This document shows, one piece after another, positions 1 through 11,326 of a stretch of 64,000 nucleotides of DNA. Each line of letters opens with the position of its first letter. Positions within the stretch are counted from its first letter, which is position 1. The notes below the pieces were generated by a model. That model saw nothing but the letters and a program-made list of their open reading frames with translations. It was not told where the DNA came from and ran no database searches. The DNA is from Adiantum capillus-veneris (lineage: Eukaryota > Streptophyta > Polypodiopsida > Polypodiales > Pteridaceae), in NCBI GenBank assembly GCA_014529385.2, contig CM043965.1:18677412-18741411 (forward strand), in the 5' to 3' direction. A program made the position numbers and the translations under genes.

Positions 1-144
1 TCTCATCGGCGATCACTCTTACCCTTTTCCTATTGGACCGACAAGCCCGGTACCTGACTCTACCAAATAAATAATACAATGTCTGCCATAGGTTACAACG
101 TCCGTCGTAGGTGATAGGGTGTCCGTGAGCCATGAGGGTTAACA
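1..144 (-). mobile_element. 3' LTR (partial, cut by window edge) of gag-only LTR element
   Basis: This block repeats at 6109-6252 with four mismatches in 144 bases, an identity of about 97%. It ends on the plus strand with AACA, so read on the minus strand the LTR opens with TGTTAACCC. The adjoining polypurine tract at 145-157 fixes it as the 3' LTR of a minus-strand element. The rest of this LTR lies left of the window, so the target duplication cannot be tested. The high LTR identity suggests a fairly recent insertion. Confidence 0.85.
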
Positions 145-157
145 TGCCCCCCTTCTT
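145..157 (-). promoter_or_regulatory. Polypurine tract of gag-only LTR element
   Basis: On the minus strand this reads AAGAAGGGGGGCA directly before the TGTTAACC start of the 3' LTR. That is the expected place and composition for the plus-strand priming site of an LTR retrotransposon, and it fixes the element's orientation. Confidence 0.8.
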
Positions 158-903
158 GATGTAGATTCCGTCCTCGGAAGCTATTGAGTTGAAGCTCGTT
201 TGTCGAGGTGGAAGAGCATTTGAGATGAATGTCCTTAGCCTTGTTCAGTGACTGCAAAATCAAACAACATTGGCACAGTAATTGCATTCTCATAAGCAAT
301 TCAAAAGCATATGCAATTTAAGGCAGACAAATTGATTGGTAACAGAATTTTAAACAATTTGTCAGCAATAAACATTAAATTGCAATGTAATCAAATGCAT
401 AAACAGATGTAAAGGTAAAAAATTAAACAAGTCTGGGGTCGCTAATTTAACGGTCGAAAGGCAATAGAGATCGACTATTAATACCATGGGTAAGCTTCTT
501 AATTTTCTCTGGTCAATTAAGTTGTTTAATCACGAGAGCCAAGTATTTCATGTTCGAGGGCTGACTAGAGGCTATACCTAGAAGACCTTGTAGTTAAGCT
601 ACGATAAAAGGAATTTCTCATGAAATCATCGCGTGACTGATTACCTTTTCTTTGACCCCCCAAAGTCTTTTCACAGTGATTCAATTTTGATGTGTGTGCT
701 TATTTTGTATGCCTTGGGCTTTTTTCTTTTCAAGGAAAAGCGCCCACACTGGGAACCTCTAGGGCTCTAGTACCATAGGCGATACATGTGAGTGAAGTAC
801 CCAATCAAGCTGAGATTTCTCTTCCAGCTTAAGATTTTACATTGTGGCACTTTGATTTTTTGTTTGTTCGTTTTCAACATTTTAGTTTTGTAACTTTGGG
901 GGG
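158..903 (-). other. 3' untranslated internal region of gag-only LTR element
   Basis: About 750 bases between the gag-like stop codon and the polypurine tract. I see no reading frame with recognisable protease, reverse transcriptase or integrase motifs on either strand. An autonomous element would carry pol here. Confidence 0.6.
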
Positions 904-3900
904 TCATATAACACTGATACACCTCCCCAGGCTCATCACACAAGTAAACTCCCTTAATCCCTTAGTACTGATTGGTATGGTCGCATTGGATTCATCACCT
1001 TCAAAGTATTGTCCCAACTTGTTAATAGGTATTTCTATAACAAGGTTCTCATCTAGGTTGGGTTGTGGATCTAAGTGTTCCTCCTCTATTGGCATCTCCC
1101 CAGCTCCATCCATCTGTGCAAATTGTGGTAGCCCAAACTTCAGTTCTCCATTGAGGAAGGCTCGAAGAGCTGAGACTAGCTCGGGGTCTTTATATAGTTT
1201 GGACATCATGGTGGTTCTAACTTCTGAAGACATGAAATCCATCAATTTGGCAATGTTTAACGGCACCTTTTGGCCTTGAGTCTCTTGACATGGGGAAGAT
1301 GGGATCTCCATTTCTTCGATAGGATCAGGTAGTCCCTCTGTAAACATTCTTTCCATCAAGAAGTGAGTACGCCCACTTTCCCATGACTTTAAGTCACTTT
1401 CTTCTTGGATGACACTAGGTATGTCCAAGGGTCTATGGACTTGGTGAGGTTGTTGTTGCGTAGGGAACACGGTGTCTGTAATCTGGATCTTCCTAGGTGC
1501 TGGTTCTAGATCCCTTTGGGTATCTTCTACCAAACTCCTTAATTGCTTGACTCACTCAATCTCCTCTGTAGGGTTTGGGTAAGTTCCTATCTTCTTTTTG
1601 GATCCTGGCCATTGTGGCTCATGAAGATCTTCCTTGTTGCTTTCTATGTTAGTGGTCATTTTGGTCTCCATGGTTTCACCTGAATCAGAATCTTCTTCAG
1701 CGTCGTTCATATATACGGGGTCGTCACCAGTCCCTATGTTGGTCTTTGAACTGGGGTCTGACTTCGCTGCTTTTTGCGATCTCTTTCTTCGTGTTTTCTT
1801 CTTTTTCTGAGATTGGGCAATTGATGCTGTGTCTCTTTCCTCAAGAATATAATTTTGTTTTTGGAGCATCGATCGTGTGAGTACGTTTACTGGTACCACG
1901 GGTGTACTTGGTGATGGCTCCTCTGTAACTTCAATCAAGTTCAATGGCGTGATCTTCGGTGCATTTGGATTATTTGGACATTGGGAAATCACATGATCTA
2001 TGCCACATCGATTACACATGAGTATCGGCATTGTAGACGTGCTCGCTTGATTGGTTTGCATTAGTGTGGAGTTCTTTTGTAGCCTAATAGGACACTCGGC
2101 TACACGATGTGGACCTCCACACTCATAGCATTGAAGAGGTGGTCTCTTAGCGGTGTAATTGATATTTTGGCCTCTTGCTGCAAGAGCAGCTACTTGATAT
2201 ACAGGTTTGACTTGTCCCCAATAGTCCTCCATGTAGTATTGTGGACTTTCTTCAAGCACATCCATCCCATAGGCGATATTAGGATCTATATCTTCCTCAT
2301 AGCCTTCCAAACAAGAAATAGATGACTCACAACCCACTTGATTCACAGAAGTGATTCTCGGATGTGGTGGTTGCGGTCCTAGCATTGGAGGTGGTAAGGG
2401 TGTTGTTTGAACAACATTTTGTGCCCTAGGGACCATATGTTGTGCTGTTTGTTCAAGAGGTGGGGCCGACATCAATGCAGGCACTCGAGGTGTGTCTGTC
2501 CATGCTAAGGTTGGTCTATTGGCCATCGCACGCTTAAATACTATGCAATCCTTAGCTTGATGACCATACCTCCCACATGCATTGCAGTTCCCATTGAATT
2601 TCACTCTAAAAGTAGGGCATTCACTTGTACTATGCGGTCCATAGCATACTGAGCACCATTGCTGTTCCCTTCTTGGATACATATGATTGTTTTGCGGAGC
2701 ACGATTGTCTCTAAGACTCTCTTGAATAGCCTTGGTGAGATTTGCTAAAGTCATCTCAGATATCTTTGGCTCCTTAGCAATAGGCTTTAGGGTCATTGGC
2801 TGATGCCCCAATGCTTGTGAGCTAATAGATTTAGACTCAACAGACACTCTTTCTCCTTGAATCATTAAATTATCCTCCAATTGGATCGCATTGGTGGTGA
2901 CTGCTTCCCAAGTGGTGATACCTTTAATGACTAGGCCATTGTAGATATCCTCATGTCGTAATCCTCTAATGAATCTATCAAGCAATTGGTTATTGTTGAA
3001 GCGCTCATTTGGATTACAACGAGAATTTAAATGCTTCAAGCGACTTATAAAGTCTCTCACCGACTCTCCTTCCTCTCGTTGGGCTTTCTAGAGCTGAGAG
3101 TCTACACCCCAAAGCACTCCCTCTCGTATGTATTCTTTTAAGAACAGTCTCCTAAGAGTAGAGTAAATCGTTTTTTCTTCCACCCTTAGGGTTCTATACC
3201 AATTCCCAGCCTTTCCACTTAAGGTTAGGCTTAAAGCATTGCTCTTATGTAGGTCATTGTGTTCTCCTAGAGAATCGCATATTTGTTCAAACACTTCGAT
3301 ATGCTTTCTCGCATCCCCATCTCCACTAAATTTTTGTGTGAGCTTGGCTATTTGTATTGCCTTACTTCTAGGCTCTCTATCAGGCGTGTTACGCATATTC
3401 TCAGCAATAGATCGACCAATAGCTTGAGCAAATGTTTCCAAGTCACCTAAGTGAGCAGGCACCGTGGGTGAAGGCGCTCCAGAGACTACATGTGGAGTAG
3501 GTATTGGCATTGGGCTCGGCGCATAGGAAGCCCTTGGGTTCCACGTTGGGTACGATGTTGTGCCATGTGGTGGTCCATAGTTCATATGAGTGGCCCTAGG
3601 CATAGCAAACGTCGGATGTGACATGCTAATGCTAGCCGGTATAGTCCCATGGAAATAAGAAGTTTTGTATTGTGGTTGTGGAGAATAGGTAGTTGAAACA
3701 ATGGGAGTGGTAGGGACTACATGAGTACGTGGACCCATAGGTGCATACGATTGGTTCGCACTTGTAGGTACTATTGCAGGCATTGCGCTACCATGTAGCG
3801 GTGCTTTACTAACAAACGAGGTCTGTGGTGTGTTTCTCGGCATGCCCATCATTGGGGTAGGCATGGTAGCCGTGGTGTCATAAAGGGAAAGATGAGCTAG

Positions 3901-4812
3901 ACTTGGAAAAGTAAAGCTATCACTTGTGGGTTCAGATTGCATTGAGACCCCTAGCGAAACAACATATGGGGGATCGATGGGACTCACTGGGGGAGTCTCC
4001 ATTTGTGATAGAGTGGGTTGTTTCCCTTTGCCCGTGTCTAAAAATCACATAGGACCCGTCGAAGGTATGTTTATTCCTCGATTTTGCCTCTCGGATTGGA
4101 TAATCCTATGGATGACATTGCAGATCATGTGTTGTTGTTCCTCCAGACTAGTGGCACTAGATGTGGATTGTACAACTTCTAACCAACCCACATGGTATGT
4201 GTAGCCCATGTATAGGTCGGTCAAAGTCTCCGTGTGTAGGTCATATTCCCAATTGTCATTGAGAAATACCCCGTCCAAACTTGGTGTACTAGAGGGTTGT
4301 CGTGAGGTGGATGCAATGTTGCTTCCCGTGTTTTGACTTTTAGTCACCGCTACCTTAGAGGCGACTTTGGAAGGTGGTAGCTCGGTAGGGCCCTCATTAA
4401 ATGAGGTAGGTAGAATGTCCACGTGGACACTCTGAGGGAGTGTGGGGTCTACAAGAGATGTGAATGGTGATTCTACTTCCCCACCCCCTTCATTTACTTC
4501 ACTAGCCGTAGGTTCAGAGCGCGTAGCTCTACTAAAAGTTTCCATCAAACGGCTAAAAACACTAGTTCCAAGTTGTTGGGCCCAGCTAGGTACGGTTTCA
4601 TTTGTTCCCCCGGGGCTTTGTGTAAGATGCTCTTCCATAAGATCGTAGTCAGAGGAAGAGTCGCTAGCCGCTATATTTGGGTCTTGGGTTGCACTACCTT
4701 GGGTCCCCGCCGAGGGCGTAGACCCTAGCTTGGAAGGATAGTGAGTTCCCTCGTAAATCGAAGCACTAGATAGTTGTTCGGACTCTAGCACACGACCAGA
4801 GTGTAGATACAT
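904..4812 (-). pseudogene. Gag-like polyprotein of gag-only LTR element, interrupted by three stops
   Basis: One continuous minus-strand frame of about 1,300 codons runs from ATG at 4812 to TGA at 904. It is broken only by TGA at 4045-4047, TAG at 3088-3090 and TGA at 1552-1554; the four open pieces share the same frame. The N-terminal third is Ser/Thr/Pro-rich and low complexity. A retrotransposon gag (capsid) region spans roughly 3500-2850, with motifs such as GKAGNWYRTL, EGESVRDFISRLKHLN and RFIRGLRHEDIYNGL. Zinc-knuckle motifs follow: CNACGRYGHQAKDC is canonical CX2CX4HX4C, while CSVCYGPHSTSEC, CYECGGPHRVAEC and CNRCGIDHVISQC have one residue fewer before the His. The C-terminus is basic then acidic. 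It would package element RNA. No pol domain follows, so mobility would need enzymes from another element. The stops suggest decay, most simply CGA or CAG mutated to TGA or TAG. Confidence 0.8.
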
Positions 4813-5601
4813 GTGCTTTGGGTGCCCTACAAGTGTCGGCGAATAACCTCGAAGGTTAACCGCTTACCTTTTTTAAGCGTCCGTTCTCACTCGCGTGTTT
4901 TACGTTTTTAATATTTTTTTAATGTTTGATTTTTTTGATTGAAGTGTGTGATAGCTCGAAACGAGCGTATCACTTAAAGGGTCGCTGTGTGCGTTACAAC
5001 ACAATTTTCGGGCATCCGACGTTCCGTTGGTCTTCAAAAAATCAATTTTTAGCTACGTGTGAAGCTAAAATTTATTTTAAAAAAAAACAAAAAGGCGACT
5101 GAGGCCTAGGCCTGAGCGTGAGCTTGGGCTTGGGTCTGGGTTTGGATCTAGGAGATATTCCTAATCTCGGTCCTACCTTTAAAATTTTATTTTTTTTAAA
5201 ATTTTTAATTTTTTTAAAAGGATAAGGCTGCTGCGGCTTGCGCGAGAGCACACACACACTCTATCTACCTACTTCTAACTAATATACCTACTCTTACACA
5301 CTAACATACTCTATTAACTCTCACTAATCTACTTCCTACTTACTGTACACAGAAAACTAACTACCTTAATACACAGAGAATGTTTACAGAACCTTTGAAA
5401 TCTCTATTAACAAAGAAAACTAACTACCTTAATACACAGAGAATGTTTACAGAACCTTTGAAAACTCCATTAACAAAAAAAACACACAGTATAACACCAA
5501 ATCCCTCTTCTCAACACACATACACTCCTTCCTTACCTATCCTACAATAGAAATTGCACCACGGAGAAGCACAGAGTGCTACTCGAGCTTCATGTAGGGC
5601 A
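4813..5601 (-). other. 5' leader of gag-only LTR element
   Basis: About 790 bases between the primer-binding site and the gag-like ATG. It is AT-rich with no convincing frame. It contains a two-copy 63-bp tandem repeat at 5351-5475. Confidence 0.6.
5351..5475. repeat. Tandem duplication, 2 copies of 63 bp
   Basis: The motif AGAAAACTAACTACC recurs at 5351 and 5414, and the following bases match almost perfectly. The duplication lies in the leader of the gag-only element. Confidence 0.8.
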
Positions 5602-5623
5602 TTCCCCGGCGCGCAGCGGTGCC
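5602..5623 (-). promoter_or_regulatory. Primer-binding site, tRNA-Asp-like
   Basis: The minus strand begins TGGCACCGCTGC and ends CCGGGGAA, a few bases inside the 5' LTR. Plant tRNA-Asp-primed elements carry TGGCGCCGTTGCCGGGG. Here the match has two substitutions and three extra bases (GCG) in the middle. The position next to the LTR end supports the assignment; the exact tRNA is inferred. Confidence 0.65.
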
Positions 5624-5628
5624 AAAAA

Positions 5629-5879
5629 TGTGCGCGTATGTCGCACGTGTCAATGCAAGGAACTTGCCGATACACCGTGTGCGAGCCACAAATGGCTCCC
5701 AGCACACAACAAGCCTAAACTAGTAAGCTCAAAGAAGGCGATGGTGTGTCACTCACCGCTCTACGCTTGCTTTGTGGAGGATTCCTCGCCGCGAAGAAGT
5801 AGGAGCTGCCACTTCGCCGCGCTCAACCGCTTCGTCGCCGCCGTCATGCCTTTGTAATGCTCGATTGCCCACACACACA

Positions 5880-5912
<33 letters not shown>

Positions 5913-6252
5913 CACACACACACAAGGAGGTGAAGAAGAAGAAGATGGAGATGGAGATGGAGATGGAGCAAGAGCACTCTTCTATTGCACAAATGAGAGA
6001 ATGAATGAATTTTAGGTTTAGTTGACTTTTATATGAGCTCGCCCCATTCACACTTGGGCGCCCATGCTTAGCCACCTAATCCCTTCAATGTTCCAGTTAG
6101 AGGGTGCCTCTCATCGGCAATCACTCTTACCCTTTTCCTATTGGACCGACAAGCTCGATACCTGACTCTACCAAATAAATAATACAATGTCTGCCGTAGG
6201 TTACAACGTCCGTCGTAGGTGATAGGGTGTCCGTGAGCCATGAGGGTTAACA
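5629..6252 (-). mobile_element. 5' LTR (624 bp) of gag-only LTR element
   Basis: Bounded by TG at 5629 and CA at 6252 on the plus strand. Its right 144 bases match the partial LTR at 1-144. A TATA-like stretch (CATATAAAAG on the minus strand, near 6025-6034) is a plausible promoter. A CT/CA microsatellite at 5875-5930 lies inside the LTR. The internal primer site directly to the left confirms this is the 5' LTR of a minus-strand element. Confidence 0.85.
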
Positions 6253-6254
6253 CT

Positions 6255-6285
<31 letters not shown>

Positions 6286-6288
6286 CAC
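6253..6288. repeat. CT/CA microsatellite flanking the LTR
   Basis: A CTCTC motif followed by about 14 CA units abuts the outer end of the 5' LTR, so the element was probably inserted at the edge of a simple repeat. Confidence 0.85.
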
Positions 6289-6625
6289 AGGTCAGTGGAT
6301 TAGATTCCTTCGACTAACTTGGGTTTTGGTACCACCACAATTGTAGGAGGTTGTGTTTCTTTGTAGACATGATAATGAAATAGGATGTTTTCTACAAGTT
6401 TCTAGTCTTGGCGATGTTTTGGTCGTTATCTATGCCTAATTTGGTGCCATGCATAAGCTCAAAAACCTCTTGGAAAGCTTCTAGCCGAGGAAAGTGAGAT
6501 ATGGCTTTGCATTATGGATGCCAAGATGCCGACTTTTAGCCCTCTTTTGGGTCCAACTTACTCTTATTTTGATGGAATTTTATTGGGGGGAAGGAGATAC
6601 AAAGGGCTTCATGCACCAAAAAAGG

Positions 6626-6649
6626 AGCAATAGCGATATCGCTATTGCT
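6626..6649. repeat. Perfect 24-bp palindrome, copy 1
   Basis: AGCAATAGCGAT is followed directly by its reverse complement, with no loop. A-rich bases to the left and T-rich bases to the right extend the dyad imperfectly. Confidence 0.85.
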
Positions 6650-6673
6650 GCCTTTTTTAAGACCAAAATAAAG

Positions 6674-6701
6674 GGAGCAATAGCGATATCGCTATTGCTC
6701 C
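6674..6701. repeat. Perfect 28-bp palindrome, copy 2
   Basis: GGAGCAATAGCGAT is followed directly by its reverse complement. The 24-bp core is identical to copy 1 and lies exactly 50 bases further on. Confidence 0.85.
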
Positions 6702-7078
6702 TTTTTTTTGTGCTTCTATCACGCCTCCTGTGCCGTCACCTGCGCACGCTGTGCGTCTCGCATGCCTTCTTCGCCATCATCTTCGTGAGCCAGCTAGTAC
6801 ACCACCATCTTCTTTGACACTTGATCTGCGGCAAATGCTGTGCACCACCATCTTCTTTGACACCTACTCTACCGCACCTTCGTGAGCTCTACGGCCCATG
6901 CTCTGCGGCTTTCACTAATCAAGTCGCAGCCATGCCAAGAAAAGAGGGGCCATGGCTATTGATTGAAGGATTGTAGGCATCGGGGTCGAGGGTGAGCAGT
7001 GTGTAAGAGTAGCCGGGGTTTAGCGAGGCCTGTTTAAGAGAAGACGACGGGTTCTATTCCAAGAAATTCCCAAGTAAG

Positions 7079-7229
<151 letters not shown>

Positions 7230-7389
7230 AGGGTCTCACACGGGGCTGCGCTTCCATTTACATTCTCCAACCCTCTAAAAAGGTTTTATTTCCATCTCTA
7301 TAGAGAAGCTAAATCCCAACTTGATCTCTCCCCTCTCTACATTATAAAAAGAGGAGTAAAAATTGAGAGGACCATTTGATGTTGTTGCT

Positions 7390-7700
7390 ACAGAGAGGTA
7401 TGGTCCTCCCTTCTTTCCTCCTCCTGCCTCTCCACCCCCTTCCTTCTCACCCTCTCCTCCCCTCTTAGCTATCCTCTCTCTATCCTCATCCCCTCTACCT
7501 CTCTCCTTTTCCCTCCTCCTGTATCCCTCCCACCAATTTTCCTATCTACTCTCTCTCCTCCCTTCTTTCTTCCTCTTCATATCCCTCCCCTCCCCTCCTA
7601 GTCCTATATCAAAGACATTGTCCTCTCCGTCGGCCATCCTCCCTATCCCTCTCTCTCTCTCTCCCTCTCTCCATCCCTATCCTCTCCGTGGCCCTTCCTA

Positions 7701-7782
<82 letters not shown>
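7390..7782. repeat. Pyrimidine-rich tract ending in (CT)n
   Basis: Roughly 300 bases of imperfect C/T-rich sequence end in a pure CT run at 7704-7782. Open frames here are low-complexity artefacts. Confidence 0.85.
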
Positions 7783-7787
<5 letters not shown>

Positions 7788-8081
7788 ATGTTGATGTAAG
7801 ACTAAACAAACCCCAAGTTAATGTGTTGAAGGTGTTGCAAGATTGGAGAAAAGCTCATCTAGAGGACATTCAACCGCATTCGGTTGTACAGGTCAGCCGT
7901 TTGAACAAATGTTGAAGCATTCTAGTTTTTTGGCATTTATTATTCACATGGAATCTAGTATAGTAGTGTTGGCACAGTTAATATCTCCCTTTTTCTCTCT
8001 ATCAATAAATGATTTATTTCATATATCTCCATTGCTTCATAGCATATGTGCATTGATGACATTTTATGAGTAGCTATCCAT

Positions 8082-8132
8082 GGTCTCTCTCTCTCTCTCT
8101 CCCTCTCTCTCTCTCTATATATCTCTCTCTTT
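8082..8132. repeat. CT microsatellite with short AT interruption
   Basis: A CT tract with a brief ATATAT segment, just upstream of the decayed gene that begins near 8212. Confidence 0.85.
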
Positions 8133-8211
8133 GCAAGGCTTTAATCTGAGAAAATGACACTTATGTATCAAGAACAACATCACAACCTAAGGGATTTCTT
8201 GCAAGAAACAG

Positions 8212-9173
8212 ATGGCTATGAAAAATTTGTCTTTTAGCAAGAATGAGCACGTGGTACTCTTAAGCAAGGGCAAGGAAATTGGGAAAGGAATTGTGATACA
8301 GTCTCTACCCCACGAAAAGCTACATGGAAGAGAGTTGTCTAGAGGCACATTGGGAGTCGCCGTCCAATCGGCATCATCTCTCGCTCTCATGTTGCCACAT
8401 GTTCCACCCATTGACGATGATGTGTGCACCTTAGGTGCAGCAGTGGGTACAGTTGTGGCGTGGTCGACAAGAGAATTGGTAATGAGACATCTTAATTTTA
8501 TTCAGTCTTACAGGTTGTCTTTTGCAAGAAAAATCTAACATTTTGTGTCCAGGAAAAAGGACAACGAACTGTATCCTCTGGAGGCAAAGGTTCAGTACTT
8601 GTCGCTCCACAAGCCACTACCATAGCATCGGGTGCACCACCCAAACCAAGCATTTCAAAGCCTCTTCCAAAGACTCTTGTTGTATAGGTAAGCCACTAGA
8701 GTTTAGTGCACTATTTACTCATGAAATTAATCATTGTTTGCCAGTAACCTAAGCTAATAATTATTTGCCTATGGCCAAGTAGTCGACGGGTGTCAAGAAA
8801 AGAAGTGCAGATCAAGCAAGTGAAGTTGTTGAAAGCAAGAAAGTCACGTGATCATAGAAAGAAGCGGACCCTAGCTGGGAGCCCCCAAAGAAAAAGGGTA
8901 GAATTTCTTTGAAAAAGGATGCGGCTAGCACAAAGAAAGAAGTCACCAAAGCGAACGGGGTGGAGAAGCCAGTGAAAGCCAGTGTAGAGGGCACTACACA
9001 ATCCGAGGTACTAGTAACATCAAAGGACCAGGTCCCTATTCCAAACTATTCAACTGAAGAAGATGACGAAAGAGAGGATGCCGGAAATGAAGATCACGGT
9101 CTTTTTACTATTACCAAGAAATCCTTGCTGAAATGGGATTTGCTCGATGACACTTTGCACCGCCTTCATGTTG
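8212..9173 (+). pseudogene. 5' exons of a decayed gene; DUF8039/TNP1 (En/Spm-associated)-like N-terminus
   Basis: The first exon (8212-8478, then GTAATG) reads VVLLSKGKEIGKGIVIQ, then LHGRELSRGTLGVAV, LPHVPPIDDDVCTLGAAVG and TVVAW. This is the pattern of the DUF8039/TNP1 region in plant En/Spm-associated proteins, a 'GKG-x-V-I-x' strand followed by 'x-L-G-x-A-x-G-x-x-V-x-W'. A second exon probably spans 8553-8680 (acceptor TGTGTCCAG, donor GTATAG). A third, 8783-9173, is Lys-rich with an SV40-like PPKKKGR patch and an acidic stretch, and ends at GTAATT. In-frame TGA (8849) and TAG (8855) show decay. It is plus-strand and continues into the exons downstream. The domain call is by motif recall only; the function is unknown. 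Confidence 0.45.
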
Positions 9174-9399
9174 GTAATTTCTAACATGGTATGCTCATCT
9201 AACATTCCTGACACAAACTCCAAGATTGAAAACTTTTCAAGTACGGTTATACAGGATACTCACAAGGCACCACTTCCATCAGTGCCAGTGTGCTGCTTGT
9301 TACCACATCTAGCGGTATGGTCAATGCAAGATCCGGTGAACAATCTAGCGTTGAAGTTCTCTAGAAATGGATATGTTCCACATTGTGCCAGGTTCATGA

Positions 9400-11236
9400 T
9401 TTGAATAAGGACTCCAGATCTAGATCTAATAGAAGTTAGTCATGCTATTCAAGAAACCTGGGATCCAATCTGGATGCAACTTCATGTGGATTTTGAGAAA
9501 CAATTGCATAAATCCGGGTGGGGGGACGTGAAAGGAAAAATGTTGTACACATGGAATGGGAATCACCGCCTTTGGGCATGGAATGCACAAATTGATACAG
9601 GTAAATTACTTTTTACACTATTGTTTTTGACTCAATATGTGTGGAAGCCTGTATGGTTAAGGTCACTAAACAGAATGAGGGAGAAGTTCTCACTATGGTG
9701 GCACGCTTGAATCGGTAATCTTAGCTATAACATAATTAACGCATCTTGGTTGAATCGATAAGCTTAGCTATAGCACGATTATTGGTTCCTAGTCAATTTG
9801 ATAAGCTTAGCTATAGCATGATTATCGCTTCCTAGTCTTTTAATGGTGTAAGTTTTGTTGGCACAGGATTAATGACAAAGGCTATGTAAAAACTTCCTTC
9901 ATATATATGCTATGTATGGTAAGAGCAATGGGCACATCCAACATTGATACATTGCTTAAGGGTTTGGAGGAAGATGTTCCAGGCTGGTTGCAACGAGAAT
10001 TAGATGCTGAAATGAATAAGTGTGGGGGATTGCGGAGACGTTGGTACAAGGTTCCTCTTATCGTGCTATCCCAACTTCCATATCCGGTAAGTTTCATTGT
10101 CCTTTAGGTTATTCTCACCATGACAATGCAGTGGATGAAACAAAGAATGAACTAATGTCACGATTCAGGCAAGGTATACAAAGGCTTTGCAATCTGTGAG
10201 TAATAAGCAAAATGAGCTCTCAACGGAGGAGTTCACTACCCATTACCGCAACGCATTCTATAAGGCTGACAAGAAAGGCCGAAAAAATACGCAACGGACA
10301 TCCACAATTGCGGATCCAAACTTAGGAGAAGAGTGGTGGAGGTAAGACTAATACGGATTTCTTTCAAAGGGAGTTAAGTTTACATTCACGTGCTACTTAA
10401 AAATTTTTAACATTTGTTTCTAGATTGCACATAGACTGGAGCAGGAGACCAAAGTGGTTGACAAATGATTGAATATATAGTCTTGCATGCGCTGACCTAC
10501 CGGTCGATCATCGTAGCAACGTGCTAAGGGCCTTGGTTAGCGATGACCCAACCACGTTATATCCAAGCCTAAAATCCACACTAAGTAAGGTCATTTTTCA
10601 ATAAATGTTTCACAAAAAAAGAGTATAGTATTATATAACATAGTTGTGTGATAATGTAGACGACCACTCCCTGTTTCGCACTTGGTTACGTCAAGAGACA
10701 TGGTGGAATCGACATGTGAACAAGGCTACAAGACAGTATGCTTTGTTGAAGAAATCGTGCCCTCTCCCTAAAAATGACACCCTTGTGACAACTATACGGG
10801 AGTGGCAATTGAGGTACAGTAGCACATTGTATGAAGTGGAGTGCGAGAGATTGAAAGGTGGACTCAAAGCTAACAAGCAAAAACAGAAGGAGGGTACTAA
10901 CATGGCTGCCAAACACGCAGTTTATAGGTATGTAGTCTTGTCCTAATTGATTCCTAAACCCTAAAAAAATTTGGGTGGTTGACAATAAGTATATTTTGGC
11001 AAACATATACCAGATGGGTGCGGAACATGGGTTGGACAGATAGAGTTCCAGTTACAAAAGAGTGGCTCAATGTGAAGCACAATGCATGCATGTATACGAA
11101 AGAAAAATGTGCAGCATTGTGGCAAAAAAAACTGTATGTTGAGTGTCCTCTTTTCATAGACTTTGCAAAGGACACATTCCGCCCCAACGAGCGGGAGCAG
11201 TTCAAGGAGGCAGAGATCGGTAGAGTTAAAAGATAG
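9400..11236 (+). pseudogene. Central exons of the same decayed gene, unrecognised protein
   Basis: A series of coherent coding segments is separated by plausible GT-AG introns. Segments include ETWDPIWMQLHVDFEKQL (about 9459-9600), GYVKTSFIYMLCMVRAMG to LPYP (9866-10086), a segment ending EEWWR (10170-10341), LHIDWSRRPKWLTND (10425-10467, then an in-frame TGA), a further stretch to about 10584, then 10661-10927 and 11013-11236. Joins such as HAVYR to WVRNMGWTD across 10928-11012 keep frame. The protein is rich in Trp and charged residues and matches no family I recognise. In-frame stops mark it as a pseudogene or old mobile gene. It could be a transposon-encoded protein given its En/Spm-like N-terminus; that is inference. 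Confidence 0.4.
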
Positions 11237-11326
11237 CAAGAAGAAGTAAAACATACAAAGACATACTTAAACTATTTTCAAGTCATGTGAGGATTTAACT
11301 GCAACTCGTGAAATCAATTTTGCCAG

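Larger units (their letters stand above)
6289..7078. other. Unassigned DNA with two tandem palindromes
   Basis: No convincing coding sequence. The only notable structure is the palindrome pair at 6626-6701, listed separately. Confidence 0.5.

Noticed and set aside
1552-4812. Stops in the gag-like frame as programmed readthrough or recoding
   Set aside because: The three stops differ in type and context, and other elements in the window show the same decay pattern; mutation is simpler.
6494-6817. 107-codon plus-strand frame
   Set aside because: It reads through both palindromes and has no domain-like composition; most likely chance.
7363-7915. Open frames of Ser/Leu/Pro across the CT-rich tract
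   Set aside because: They are translations of a pyrimidine repeat; composition explains the open frame.
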